Assembly (NCBI RefSeq): GCF_019654955.1
Contig: NZ_BPEV01000001.1
Location: 1-64,000, forward strand
Direction: 5' to 3'
Length of the DNA stretch: 64,000 nucleotides
From: Shewanella sp. KT0246
GTDB taxonomy: Bacteria > Pseudomonadota > Gammaproteobacteria > Enterobacterales > Shewanellaceae
Shown: positions 47,682 through 56,639 of the stretch, piece by piece
Position numbering within the stretch: the first letter of the stretch is position 1
Layout: every line of letters begins with the position of its first letter
Position numbers and translations under genes: made by a program
Notes under the pieces: model-generated
The model's database searches: none
What the model was told of the DNA's origin: nothing
What the model saw: the letters and a program-made list of their open reading frames with translations, nothing else

Positions 47682-50126
47682 GTGATATTACCTCATAAAA
47701 ACCTAACCTTACTCTCTGCTATTTGTTTGCTATTAACTTTATCCGCTTGTGGTGGGGGAGATGTCGAAAGCAATCCACCTCAACAGCAAGATCCTGGCTC
47801 TGATGTCTACACAGGTCCTGCGCCCGCTACAGAAGACATTCAAAAATATAAAGTGTCGCTGTGGGATAATATTTCAGGGCAAAATCGATGCGGAGCATGT
47901 CATACCGAAGGTAATCAAGCGCCGTATTTCGCCAGTCGAGAAAACGTCAACGACGCCTACGCTGCGACTAACCCATTAGTAGACTTAACAGATCCTGCGG
48001 CATCTCGTTTAGTTGAAAAAGTCGCTGGTGGCCATAATTGCTGGTTAGACAGTGATAGTGCCTGCGGTGAAACCATGACTTCATGGATCAAGCTGTGGGC
48101 TGATGAGCGAGTCAGCAGCGCCAATACCATTGAGCTGACATCACCAGTCATACGAGAACCAGGAGCCAGTAAAAGCTTTCCCGATGATAGCGGCTTATTT
48201 AGTCAGCATGTCTATCCTATCGTAAGCCAGTATTGCAGTGACTGTCATAATGAATCAGCAACGTTTGCCCAGTCGCCATTTTTTGCCAGCAATGACATTA
48301 ATCAAGCTTATGAATCAGCCAAAAATGTCATCAATATTGATGAGCCAACCCAATCACGTTTAGTGGTTCGTTTGGGTAGCGAGTTTCATAATTGCTGGAC
48401 TAACTGTCAGGAAAACAGCAATGAAATGCTTGCTGCGATTACAGCAATGAGTGATGCCATTGAAGTCGATGAAATTTCACCTGATATGGTGGTATCAAAG
48501 TCATTACGTTTAACTGACGGTATTACCGCATCCAGTGGCGGCCGTTTTGAAACTGATGTGATTGCGCTTTATCAATTTAAGACGGGTGAAGGTGCCATTG
48601 CTTATGACACATCTGGCATAGCACCAGAAGCCAATTTATCACTAACAGGTGATGTTGAGTGGCTAGGTAGCTGGGGATTATCTTTTACTAACGGCAAAGC
48701 GCAAGCCAGTACCGCTAATAGTAAGAAACTGCATGACCTTATTACCTCAACGGGTGAGTTTTCTATTGAGGCTTGGGTGACTCCAAACAATGTTACCCAA
48801 GAAGGCCCAGCAAGAATCGTCACCTATTCTGCAGGTGATGATGCGCGTAACTTCACGTTAGGTCAGACACAATATAACTATGACTTTATGTTGCGCACAG
48901 AAAGCTCAACAGTAAACGGTGAGCCTGCGTTAAGTACGCCTGATGCTGATGAAGTGCTACAAGCAACATTGCAGCATGTGGTACTGACCTACAATGCAAC
49001 TCAAGGGCGACGTATTTATGTTAATGGCAACCTTATTGACGCCGTTGACGAAGATATTGCGCCGCTTGCATCATGGGATGACAGCTTTGCATTAATACTA
49101 GGTCGTGAAGCCTCAAACCAACATGTTTGGCAAGGGGATATTCGTTTATTAGCGATTTATAACCGTGTACTCGAGCAAGAACAAATTAGCCAAAACTACG
49201 ATGTTGGAGTTGGTGAGAAATTTTTCTTACTGTTTTCAGTCAGTCATTTAATTGATTTACCTGAAACCTACGTCATGTTCGAAGTCAGTCAGTTTGATAA
49301 TTATAGCTACTTATTTACTGGCGCATCACTGGTGAATATTAATGGCACGCCTGTGGCAGACAACTTTGATATGCGCGGGATCCGTCTTGGTATTAACGGC
49401 AAAGAAAGCGCTCAGGGCCAAGCATACTCCAATGTTGATTTAACCATAGACAGTGGTCAAGAAATTGCTGAACCAATGCCAATTTCGGCACTCGGCACGA
49501 TTATTGGCCTTGAAAAAGGTGCCAGCCAAGATGAGTTTTTCTTAACTTTCGAGCAAATCGGTGAGCACGAAAATGTTCGCGTACCGGGTGTTGTCATTAC
49601 ACCAGAAGAACTCCCAGCCAGCACAGAAACATCGCATATTGGTCTACGTAATTTTGCTGAAATTAACCACTCAATGAGTGTACTGACAGGTGTTGCGCAA
49701 GATACCGCCAAAGTGTTCACGACTTATGATTTGGTTAAGCGTCAGTTGCCGAGTATTGAAAATATCGACACCTTTATTTCAGCGCAGCAAATGGGGGTAA
49801 CGCAACTGGCCATTGCCTATTGTGATGTTGCTATTGACGACAACATGATTCGCACGACTTGGTTTCCTGATGTCGACTTTAGCCTTGCACCTGCTGACGC
49901 ATTAAATGCAGCGCAACGCCCAGCATTGCTTAATCCGATTATTAATCAATTAATGCCGTTGAGTCTTGCAACCCAGCCAGATGCAACTGCTGTGTATGAT
50001 GAACTGGACTCTTTGGTAAGCCACTTATCAGTTTGTGGTACAAACTGTAATGCAGAGCGCACCCAAACGATTGCTAAAGCCTCTTGTGCTGCAGTGCTTG
50101 CTAGTGCTGTTATGTTGATTCAATAG
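47682..50126 (+). CDS. Diheme lipoprotein with LamG-like domain
   Basis: An 814-residue lipoprotein from GTG 47682 (GGAGAATAAC just upstream); the open frame reaches 47664 inside the previous gene. The lipobox is LSAC followed by three Gly. Two heme c motifs lie near the N-terminus: CGACH (70-74) and CSDCH (185-189). A concanavalin-like LamG domain follows (residues ~280-480: GEFSIEAWVTPNN, YNATQGRRIYVNG, LLAIYNRVLEQEQI). The C-terminal half is unassigned and contains two pairs of cysteines near the end. Family knowledge: LamG domains bind carbohydrates or proteins, so this may be a surface-exposed electron carrier or receptor. Confidence 0.82.
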   Translation: MILPHKNLTLLSAICLLLTLSACGGGDVESNPPQQQDPGSDVYTGPAPATEDIQKYKVSLWDNISGQNRCGACHTEGNQAPYFASRENVNDAYAATNPLVDLTDPAASRLVEKVAGGHNCWLDSDSACGETMTSWIKLWADERVSSANTIELTSPVIREPGASKSFPDDSGLFSQHVYPIVSQYCSDCHNESATFAQSPFFASNDINQAYESAKNVINIDEPTQSRLVVRLGSEFHNCWTNCQENSNEMLAAITAMSDAIEVDEISPDMVVSKSLRLTDGITASSGGRFETDVIALYQFKTGEGAIAYDTSGIAPEANLSLTGDVEWLGSWGLSFTNGKAQASTANSKKLHDLITSTGEFSIEAWVTPNNVTQEGPARIVTYSAGDDARNFTLGQTQYNYDFMLRTESSTVNGEPALSTPDADEVLQATLQHVVLTYNATQGRRIYVNGNLIDAVDEDIAPLASWDDSFALILGREASNQHVWQGDIRLLAIYNRVLEQEQISQNYDVGVGEKFFLLFSVSHLIDLPETYVMFEVSQFDNYSYLFTGASLVNINGTPVADNFDMRGIRLGINGKESAQGQAYSNVDLTIDSGQEIAEPMPISALGTIIGLEKGASQDEFFLTFEQIGEHENVRVPGVVITPEELPASTETSHIGLRNFAEINHSMSVLTGVAQDTAKVFTTYDLVKRQLPSIENIDTFISAQQMGVTQLAIAYCDVAIDDNMIRTTWFPDVDFSLAPADALNAAQRPALLNPIINQLMPLSLATQPDATAVYDELDSLVSHLSVCGTNCNAERTQTIAKASCAAVLASAVMLIQ

Positions 50127-50136
50127 GAGAGTAATA

Positions 50137-50235
50137 ATGATAAAACAGCAGCTGAATATTACTTCTCGTTCAAGATTGAAACTGGTCAATGTAGCAAATG
50201 TATTAGCCTGTTCAAAAGGATTTCAACATGACTAA
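50137..50235 (+). CDS. Short ORF overlapping the start of the Tat-exported protein
   Basis: A 32-residue ORF (MIKQQLNITSRSRLKLVN...) from ATG 50137 with AGGAG seven bases upstream, a better site than that of the following gene. Its TAA overlaps the next ATG by eight bases in another frame. It is basic and has no membrane segment. It may act as a leader that couples translation of the downstream gene; a real small protein is possible but unproven. Confidence 0.45.
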   Translation: MIKQQLNITSRSRLKLVNVANVLACSKGFQHD

Positions 50236-51805
50236 ACCAAAGCATCTTCATCCGGATACGCCATTATTGTTTTCTGATCACCGCAAGCCAATGACACGCC
50301 GTGAGTTTATCTCAACAGGCTTAGTTAAAGGTGGTCAAGCGGTGGCTGGGCTGTCACTAATGAGCATGTTTGCTAATCCAAACCAAGCTAATGCAGCATT
50401 GTCTTCTGATTTAGAAGCACTGCGAGACTCTTGTGGCATTAGTGTTCAAGGCGCAGGCAAAATTCCTTTTATTAGTTTTGATTTAGCGGGTGGAGCCAAT
50501 ATTGCTGGCTCAAACGTACTAGTTGGCGGTGCTGGCGGACAGCAAGATTTCTTATCAACCGCTGGCTATAACAAACTGGGATTACCTGGTGATATGGCGC
50601 CATCAATTGCTAACCCTGATGTGGGCATGTCTGATTTTATCAATACGGATTTAGGTTTGGCTTTTCATTCTGACTCTGCATTTTTACGGGGCATATTAGA
50701 AAAAGTCTCAGCAGATACGGCATCACGTATAAATGGTGCCGTTATCCCATGTCGCTCTGACAATGACACCGGTAATAACCCGCATAACCCAATGTATGCC
50801 ATTGCTGCAGCTGGTGCGAATGGTTCACTGATGCCGTTGGTTGGCTCTCGCAGCACAGATTCTGGTGGCAATTCTATGGCGCCGAATAACTTTATTGATT
50901 TAAGTATGCGCCCGACTAAGATTGATCGTCCGTCAGATGTGACGGGCTTAGTCGATGTGGGGGACTTATTTAGCTTATTGTCGCAGCGCGATGCCGTCAC
51001 TGTGATGGAAAGTATTCAGCGTATCAGTGCTCAGAAAATGGCTTCAGTGAATACTCAAGTCACCCGTGACGATGTGATTAAAGATTTAGTCAATTGTGGT
51101 TATGTAAAAAGTGCTGATTTAGCAGATAGATTTGGCGATCCTTCAACCTTAAACCCGGTACTCGATCCTGATATTGTAGGCCCGAGCGGCATATTTACCA
51201 TTAACGAATTTGATTCTGAATCAGAGTTTCAAAAAACCGCATCGATAATGAAGCTAGTGGTTAATGGTTTTTCTGGTGCGGGTACCGTCACTATGGGCGG
51301 CTTTGACTATCACACAGGTGAGCGTGGCACAGGTGAGTTACGAGATTTACGAGCGGGTCGTTGTATGGGGGCATGTTTAGAGTACGCAGCCAGACGCAAC
51401 CAACCATTGATGATGTATGTGTTCAGTGATGGCTCAGTTGCCAGTAACGGCCGCATTGATGAATCAATGGAAGGGCGAGGCAAGGGTGAATGGACAGGTG
51501 ATAACTCATCAACAGGCGCTTCGTTCTTTTTAGTCTATAACCCTTCAGGTAAACCACAGTTGATGGGGGCTAATGCGGATCAAATGGCACAAAGTCAACA
51601 GATTGGTTTTATGCGCTCAGACGCCTCAGTGGATACCGCATCAGCACCATCGGCCAATAACGTTAACTTATTGGTTGATACTGTATTGCTTAACTACATG
51701 GCACTACATGGTGAACAAGGTCAGTTTAATACAGTTGCGCCAAGACAAGGTTTGGGGAACAGCACAATGCTGGATTCACTGACAGCGTTTCAACCGATTG
51801 TTTGA
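50228..51805 (+). CDS. Tat-exported DUF1501-like protein
   Basis: A 525-residue protein with a twin-arginine signal (TRREFISTG, Arg24-Arg25, then a hydrophobic stretch to ANA^AL). The mature part begins ISFDLAGGANIAGSNVLVGG, and a later block is GGFDYHTGERGTGELRD, close to the aspartate/histidine-rich patterns of DUF1501 (alkaline-phosphatase-like fold). This family is often mislabelled as GspF in databases. Tat export suggests a folded, probably metal-bearing protein. It is the last gene of the plus operon, before a strong terminator. Confidence 0.78.
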   Translation: MTKPKHLHPDTPLLFSDHRKPMTRREFISTGLVKGGQAVAGLSLMSMFANPNQANAALSSDLEALRDSCGISVQGAGKIPFISFDLAGGANIAGSNVLVGGAGGQQDFLSTAGYNKLGLPGDMAPSIANPDVGMSDFINTDLGLAFHSDSAFLRGILEKVSADTASRINGAVIPCRSDNDTGNNPHNPMYAIAAAGANGSLMPLVGSRSTDSGGNSMAPNNFIDLSMRPTKIDRPSDVTGLVDVGDLFSLLSQRDAVTVMESIQRISAQKMASVNTQVTRDDVIKDLVNCGYVKSADLADRFGDPSTLNPVLDPDIVGPSGIFTINEFDSESEFQKTASIMKLVVNGFSGAGTVTMGGFDYHTGERGTGELRDLRAGRCMGACLEYAARRNQPLMMYVFSDGSVASNGRIDESMEGRGKGEWTGDNSSTGASFFLVYNPSGKPQLMGANADQMAQSQQIGFMRSDASVDTASAPSANNVNLLVDTVLLNYMALHGEQGQFNTVAPRQGLGNSTMLDSLTAFQPIV

Positions 51806-51859
51806 TTGAATTTAAGCTTCGCTTGGATTCGCTACGATTAGTTAACCATATGAAAGTTA

Positions 51860-51890
51860 AAGCTCAGAGGTTTTCCTCTGAGCTTTTTTT
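51860..51890 (+). terminator. Terminator of the plus-strand cytochrome operon
   Basis: AAAGCTCAGAGG, TTTT, CCTCTGAGCTTT, followed by a run of T, 55 bases after the stop. Confidence 0.93.
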
Positions 51891-51910
51891 GTTTTGGGGT
51901 TTGGTTTTAA

Positions 51911-52457
51911 GATTAAGATAAAACCAAAATCAGAATCAAGGTCGTGGCGCTTCGCCCCGCAGTTCCGGTGAAATTTAAAAAGCAAAATTTCCAACGGAGA
52001 ATCATCCAGCTTCAAACTTCATTTTATACCCGCTTCAGCAAGCTACAAAAATCACTAACGCTTACGATGGAGCGTCCCTTCCCCTCGAAAGCTAGCCAGA
52101 CATCCATGTCTGGACTCACGCGGTTTTTTGCTTACTTCAATTTAATTGCAGTATTCATAGAAAATCAAAATCAGTTTAAAGCTTTTAAATAATGGGTTAT
52201 GTAACAACAAATGAACTTGCAGGCTCAATAATCTCCGTTGGAAGTGTCCGAATGCGTTGAGCTAATTTGCGTGATGGAGGCTGGACGCCGACATAGCCTC
52301 AGTTGAGCCATGGATGGCGAGTCTGAGGCGGTAGTAAATTCGCTCTATAGCATGAGGAGTAACACTTCGTCGGAGCGGCAAGGGATATCGAAAAGGGAAA
52401 TGCTGTTGTTTCCCTTTCGTCTGGTGTGGGCGAAGCGCCACGACGTTGATCTTAATC
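51911..52457. repeat. Non-coding element bounded by inverted repeats
   Basis: About 550 bases with no credible gene, bounded by a perfect 17-base inverted repeat, GTCGTGGCGCTTCGCCC at 51941-51957 and its complement at 52428-52444, and an outer nine-base pair GATTAAGAT (51911-51919) / ATCTTAATC (52449-52457). Inside are hairpins: CCAGACAT/ATGTCTGG (52096-52113), the two-part GCCTCAG..GCCAT/ATGGC..CTGAGGC (52296-52329) and AAAGGGAAA/TTTCCCTTT (52392-52417). It looks like a non-autonomous mobile or repeated element. The rest of this gene-free stretch (51891-51910, 52458-52645) shows nothing clear. Confidence 0.65.
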
Positions 52458-52651
52458 CAAACGATGTCTGGAAATAAAGCAATCAAATAGCGCGTCATCG
52501 GAATCGAATGATTCCAATTATAGGTGCTCGTTTATCCAACTCAATTCTGATAGAGTTCATATTAATCAATAGCTTTGCATTAGTCAGGCTTAAATATTTG
52601 GTTTATTAAAGGTGCACGCGCACTATAAAATTTAGTAATACAAGGATGTGT

Positions 52652-53299
52652 ATGAAGTTAATCGACTATTCTCAATATTCAATTGATGAGTTAATAGAGG
52701 TAAAAGGTAACATTGACCCTAAAAGTGAAAATTATGAGTCTTTGTTGAAAGAGTTGGCTAACAGAAAGGAAGAAGTTACAACTCATCAAGTCAAAGAAAA
52801 AGAGAAAGAGCTAAATATAGCTGAAAAAAGAGTGCAAATTATTGGCTACTTTCAAGTGATAGCAGCAGTTGCAATTACTGCAATCTATTTTTTGTCAGTA
52901 TTTGATGGAACAGCTTCCCTATTAAGCACTCTGGTTACGTTAGTTTTAGTTGCGCTAAATATTGTGGCGGGTATAACGGCAATCAAAGAAAAGTATAAGT
53001 ACTATTGGCTTTCCATTTTCAATCAAGCTCTACAAATTCCTAATATTGCTATTGGAACCATTTCAGCTAAATACTCAGGTCTTGGTGGAGCATATGTTTC
53101 AATCAATTTAGCACCTCAAGTTTCCCTTGGTGTTGATGCATCATTGAGTCCAGGTTTTGCTCTTTATCAATATACAGCCCCTATGCAATCACAATTTATC
53201 GCTATAGATATCCTGGCAATTATCTTTCTTGGTGCATTGATAACCGTTAGCGAAGTCAAAGGTACTACTGACACTAATGAGCCTCCAACTGAACAATAG
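52652..53299 (+). CDS. Small membrane protein with N-terminal coiled coil, function unknown
   Basis: A 215-residue protein. Residues 1-65 are charged and coiled-coil-like (LLKELANRKEEVTTHQVKEK). Four probable membrane segments follow (IIGYFQVIAAVAITAIYFL, LVTLVLVALNIVAGI, a middle one around ALQIPNIAIGTI, and IDILAIIFLGALITV). No family is recognised. I prefer ATG 52652 with AAGG six bases before it; ATG 52646 is also open. Codon use is more AT-rich than in its neighbours and it sits right after the inverted-repeat element, so it may be a recent arrival. Confidence 0.7.
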   Translation: MKLIDYSQYSIDELIEVKGNIDPKSENYESLLKELANRKEEVTTHQVKEKEKELNIAEKRVQIIGYFQVIAAVAITAIYFLSVFDGTASLLSTLVTLVLVALNIVAGITAIKEKYKYYWLSIFNQALQIPNIAIGTISAKYSGLGGAYVSINLAPQVSLGVDASLSPGFALYQYTAPMQSQFIAIDILAIIFLGALITVSEVKGTTDTNEPPTEQ

Positions 53300-53439
53300 T
53301 TGAGCTTGATTTATTTGGTTGTGGGGGCAGTCAAATAAATCAATTAATAATTGCTTTTATTTGCGTCATAAGTACATCTTTTAAATTTTACAAATGTGTG
53401 GGAGGCACAGTCCAAACTGCTCCCAACTTACCCTTTAAT

Positions 53440-54435
53440 CTAATTCTCTTGTAATCCCTTAGACATATGCAATGTTTGCTGATTATCAATAATAATCGCT
53501 TCGTATTCTGGTAGCTGGTTAATCAGCGCCATGCCTTCTTGTAAGCCTTTAACAAACACTGCGGTAGATAGGGCATCAACGTAAGTTGAGTTTTTGCCAA
53601 TGATAGATACGCTGACCACTTTTCTGGCTGAATCACCGGTTTTGGGGTTAATGATGTGATGGTAGCGTACGCCATCTTCAATAAAGTAACGCTCATAATC
53701 CCCTGATGTTGAGATGGACTCATCGCTTAACGGTAATTGCACTGCTGTTTTTTCAGCGGCGCGAGGATGTTTAATCCCCACAAACCAAGGGCGGCCGCGT
53801 CTGTCGCCTAATAATCCTGTGTCTCCGCCTGCACTAACAAGGGCATGTTCGACACCAGCGGCTTTGAGTATGGCTAGGCACTGCTTTACTGCGTGACCTT
53901 TGGCTATACCGCCTAGATCTATTCTGACATCTTGGTTTTTGAATTTAACGCTAGATTGCTGTTTATCTAATATCACTGCGCGGTAATCAATGGCATCAAG
54001 CGCTTGGCTGATGTCGGACTTAGCTGGTTTTTGACCTTGACGATAATCATATTGGTAACCGATAGAAGCGTAGGTGATATCAAATGTGCCTAGGGTTAAC
54101 TCTGCTATTTGGCGTGAATCAAGCAGTAAATTAAACAGTTCTTGGTTTACCTTAACTGGGGCTATTCCAGCTTGTTGATTAATATGACTCAGTTGACTAT
54201 TTGGCTTGTAAGGACTCATTAACCTGTCGATGCGGTGCATCTCTTGTTCGACCTTTTCAATAAGCTGGGCTGGCGAGTCTGAGATGCTAGAGTGTTCATT
54301 TTGCTCAAGCCAAAACTCGACATGTGCTTGAGTTCCCATGACTTGAAAAGTTTTTTGGTGCCATTGGGCGATTGCATGGGAAGGGAAAGCGAGTGTGATA
54401 AAACACAAACTGATAAAGGAGCAGCGCTTGAGCAT
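53440..54435 (-). CDS. apbE: FAD:protein FMN transferase (ApbE)
   Basis: ApbE attaches FMN covalently to Ser/Thr in flavoproteins such as NqrB, NqrC and RnfG. A signal peptide (SFISLCFITLAFPSHAIA) puts it in the periplasm. Family motifs are IDLGGIAKGHAV, ALVSAGGDTGLLG and, near the C-terminus, TYVDALSTAVFVKG with the metal-binding Asp/Thr. At 331 residues the length is normal. It stands alone on the minus strand. In other bacteria apbE is often found with DUF4266-DUF3570-thioredoxin genes, which here lie about 12 kb away. Confidence 0.94.
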   Translation of the reverse strand: MLKRCSFISLCFITLAFPSHAIAQWHQKTFQVMGTQAHVEFWLEQNEHSSISDSPAQLIEKVEQEMHRIDRLMSPYKPNSQLSHINQQAGIAPVKVNQELFNLLLDSRQIAELTLGTFDITYASIGYQYDYRQGQKPAKSDISQALDAIDYRAVILDKQQSSVKFKNQDVRIDLGGIAKGHAVKQCLAILKAAGVEHALVSAGGDTGLLGDRRGRPWFVGIKHPRAAEKTAVQLPLSDESISTSGDYERYFIEDGVRYHHIINPKTGDSARKVVSVSIIGKNSTYVDALSTAVFVKGLQEGMALINQLPEYEAIIIDNQQTLHMSKGLQEN

Positions 54436-54543
54436 GGAATTGAATACTTATTGTTAGATATTTTTATAACCAATAGGGTACTGAGTTATGAAGGATTTAT
54501 CTACAGAGTATTCTGACTCGTGGCTTGAGTCGATTTCTAGCCA

Positions 54544-54572
54544 ATAAAAAACGCACTCAATTGAGTGCGTTT
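54544..54572 (-). terminator. Terminator of prs
   Basis: AAACGCACTCAA and TTGAGTGCGTTT form a perfect 24-base palindrome (54549-54572); on the minus strand it is followed by TTTT. It lies 38 bases after the prs stop. Confidence 0.85.
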
Positions 54573-54610
54573 AATCTATCCTGTTTCACTATTGCTAGTG
54601 AGTTAGAATA

Positions 54611-55558
54611 TTAGTGACGGAACATTGCAGAGATAGACTCTTCGTTGCTTACGCGACGAATCGCTTCAGCCAGTACCGCTGACATAGTCAGTTGGGTCAC
54701 TTTTTCCACTTTTAACATTTCTGGGCTTAATGGCACAGTGTCAGTCACAATCACTTCATCAATCACAGATTCTGCAATGTTAGCTGCTGCGTTACCAGAA
54801 AATACTGGGTGAGTTGCGTAAGCAAAAACACGGTTTGCGCCATGTTCTTTTAATGCTTCAGCAGCTTTACATAAAGTACCGCCAGTATCGATCATGTCAT
54901 CAACGATGATACAGTCACGGCCTTGTACGTCACCAATAATATGCATTACTTGTGCAACGTTCGCTTGTGGGCGACGCTTATCGATAATGGCTAAGTCAGA
55001 GTCATCAAGCAGTTTAGCTACGGCGCGAGCACGTACTACACCACCAATGTCTGGAGAAACCACAACTGGGTTATCAAGTTCTTTACCTAACATGTCTTCT
55101 AGTAGCACTGGGCTACCAAACACGTTATCAACAGGCACATCAAAGAAACCTTGAATTTGCTCTGCGTGTAAATCACAAGTCAGTACGCGGTCAACACCAA
55201 CACTTGAAAGGAAGTCTGCAACTACTTTTGCTGTAATTGGTACACGAGCACTACGTACACGACGGTCTTGACGAGCGTAACCGAAGTAAGGAATAACGGC
55301 TGTGATACGGCCAGCTGATGCACGGCGTAACGCGTCAACCATAACGATAAGTTCCATTAGGTTGTCGTTAGTCGGTGCACAAGTAGACTGAATGATGAAT
55401 ACATCAGCACCACGTACGTTTTCATTGATTTGAACACTGATTTCACCGTCGCTGAAACGGCCTACTACTGCATCGCCAAGTTTGCAAAATAAACGGTCGG
55501 CTATTTTTTTGGCTAGTTTAGGGGTAGCGTTACCAGCAAAGAGCTTGATATCGGGCAC
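54611..55558 (-). CDS. prs: Ribose-phosphate pyrophosphokinase
   Basis: Prs makes PRPP from ribose 5-phosphate and ATP for nucleotide, histidine, tryptophan and NAD synthesis. The ATP site FGYARQDRR, the catalytic flag [31 protein letters not shown], and the PRPP loop [16 protein letters not shown] are all intact. At 315 residues it has the exact usual length. It follows ispE on the same strand, the order conserved with lolB and hemA in gammaproteobacteria. Confidence 0.98.
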   Translation of the reverse strand: MPDIKLFAGNATPKLAKKIADRLFCKLGDAVVGRFSDGEISVQINENVRGADVFIIQSTCAPTNDNLMELIVMVDALRRASAGRITAVIPYFGYARQDRRVRSARVPITAKVVADFLSSVGVDRVLTCDLHAEQIQGFFDVPVDNVFGSPVLLEDMLGKELDNPVVVSPDIGGVVRARAVAKLLDDSDLAIIDKRRPQANVAQVMHIIGDVQGRDCIIVDDMIDTGGTLCKAAEALKEHGANRVFAYATHPVFSGNAAANIAESVIDEVIVTDTVPLSPEMLKVEKVTQLTMSAVLAEAIRRVSNEESISAMFRH

Positions 55559-55662
55559 TTTATGAACCTCAGGTGTTGGCTTGAATGTTAGTGGCTAAAA
55601 ATGTTGATAAATGACTGTGAACTGAACAGTAAACATTATCGTAATACACTTTTAGAAATATT

Positions 55663-56547
55663 TTAGCTTTGGCTTAATCGGGTCACTAAAGGTGACTGAT
55701 TCAAGCCTTTAGCAACAAAACCTTGCATAGATTTAGGCAGTTTTGCCAGAGCATCTAACGCTGTTTGTTGCTGTTCGAACTCACCGAAGACGCATGCGCC
55801 AGTTCCGGTCATTCTTGACGGCGCATATTCTACCAGCCAGCTCAATGCATTGGCAACTTGAGGGTGCTTTTCTGCGACCAACTTCTGACAATCATTTGAC
55901 CAATTTTTCTGCATTAATGTATCAATAGCTAATTTAGGGGTGTTACGAGGTAACAATGGATCTTGGAAAATAGCTTGAGTAGATACATGTACATCAGGGA
56001 CGATAACTAAATAATAGAATTCAGTGGGTTCGACAGGTAATAGTTGCTCGCCAACACCTTCGGCGAAAGCTGAAAAACCATTAATAAAAACAGGGACATC
56101 CGCGCCCAGCTTTAGACCAATTTTAGCTAAAGTTTGTTGCGTTAAATTTAAATTCCACAGCTTGTTTAAGGCTATTAATGTGGTTGCGGCATCGGAAGAA
56201 CCGCCTCCTAAACCACCACCCATTGGCAAGTTTTTACGTAACCAAATTTCTGCACCGCCTTGATAATTGCAATATTCTTGTAAAGATTTTGCGGCTTTTA
56301 GAATTAAGTTATCTTTTTCTGCGACAACTTTAGATAATTCTGAATGTAACTTAAGTGTTTTATTTTCGGTCGGTAAAAAATCCAAAAAGTCACATTGATC
56401 GATAAACTGAAATAATGTCTGCAATTCATGGTAACTATCAGCTCGTTGACCAGTAATGTGCAGAAAAAGGTTTAACTTTGCAGGTGCTGGCCAGTTTGCA
56501 GAAATTGCAGCTTGAGTATCATGAGTGTTCAAGGTCGCTGTGGTCAT
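55663..56547 (-). CDS. ispE: 4-diphosphocytidyl-2-C-methyl-D-erythritol kinase
   Basis: IspE phosphorylates CDP-methylerythritol in the MEP pathway of isoprenoid synthesis. The N-terminal [17 protein letters not shown] and the GHMP-kinase ATP loop [17 protein letters not shown] are clear, with [12 protein letters not shown] near the end. At 294 residues it is near the usual length; the first ten residues ([10 protein letters not shown]) are a polar extension. It lies between lolB and prs, the conserved order. Confidence 0.96.
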   Translation of the reverse strand: MTTATLNTHDTQAAISANWPAPAKLNLFLHITGQRADSYHELQTLFQFIDQCDFLDFLPTENKTLKLHSELSKVVAEKDNLILKAAKSLQEYCNYQGGAEIWLRKNLPMGGGLGGGSSDAATTLIALNKLWNLNLTQQTLAKIGLKLGADVPVFINGFSAFAEGVGEQLLPVEPTEFYYLVIVPDVHVSTQAIFQDPLLPRNTPKLAIDTLMQKNWSNDCQKLVAEKHPQVANALSWLVEYAPSRMTGTGACVFGEFEQQQTALDALAKLPKSMQGFVAKGLNQSPLVTRLSQS

Positions 56548-56639
56548 AGAAGTGCTTCTTTATTTAATAGTAATAAGTTAACGAGTAATAAATGGACAAT
56601 CATTAGCTATCGACTTTAGTGACTTAATTGTTGGTGAAA

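Noticed and set aside
51944..52192. Open frame of 82 codons on the plus strand in the inverted-repeat element
   Set aside because: Composition is not protein-like, it has no ribosome site, and it runs across the hairpins and terminal repeat.
52262..52498. Open frame of 78 codons on the minus strand in the same element
   Set aside because: It reads through the inverted repeats and hairpins with no binding site; better explained by non-coding structure.
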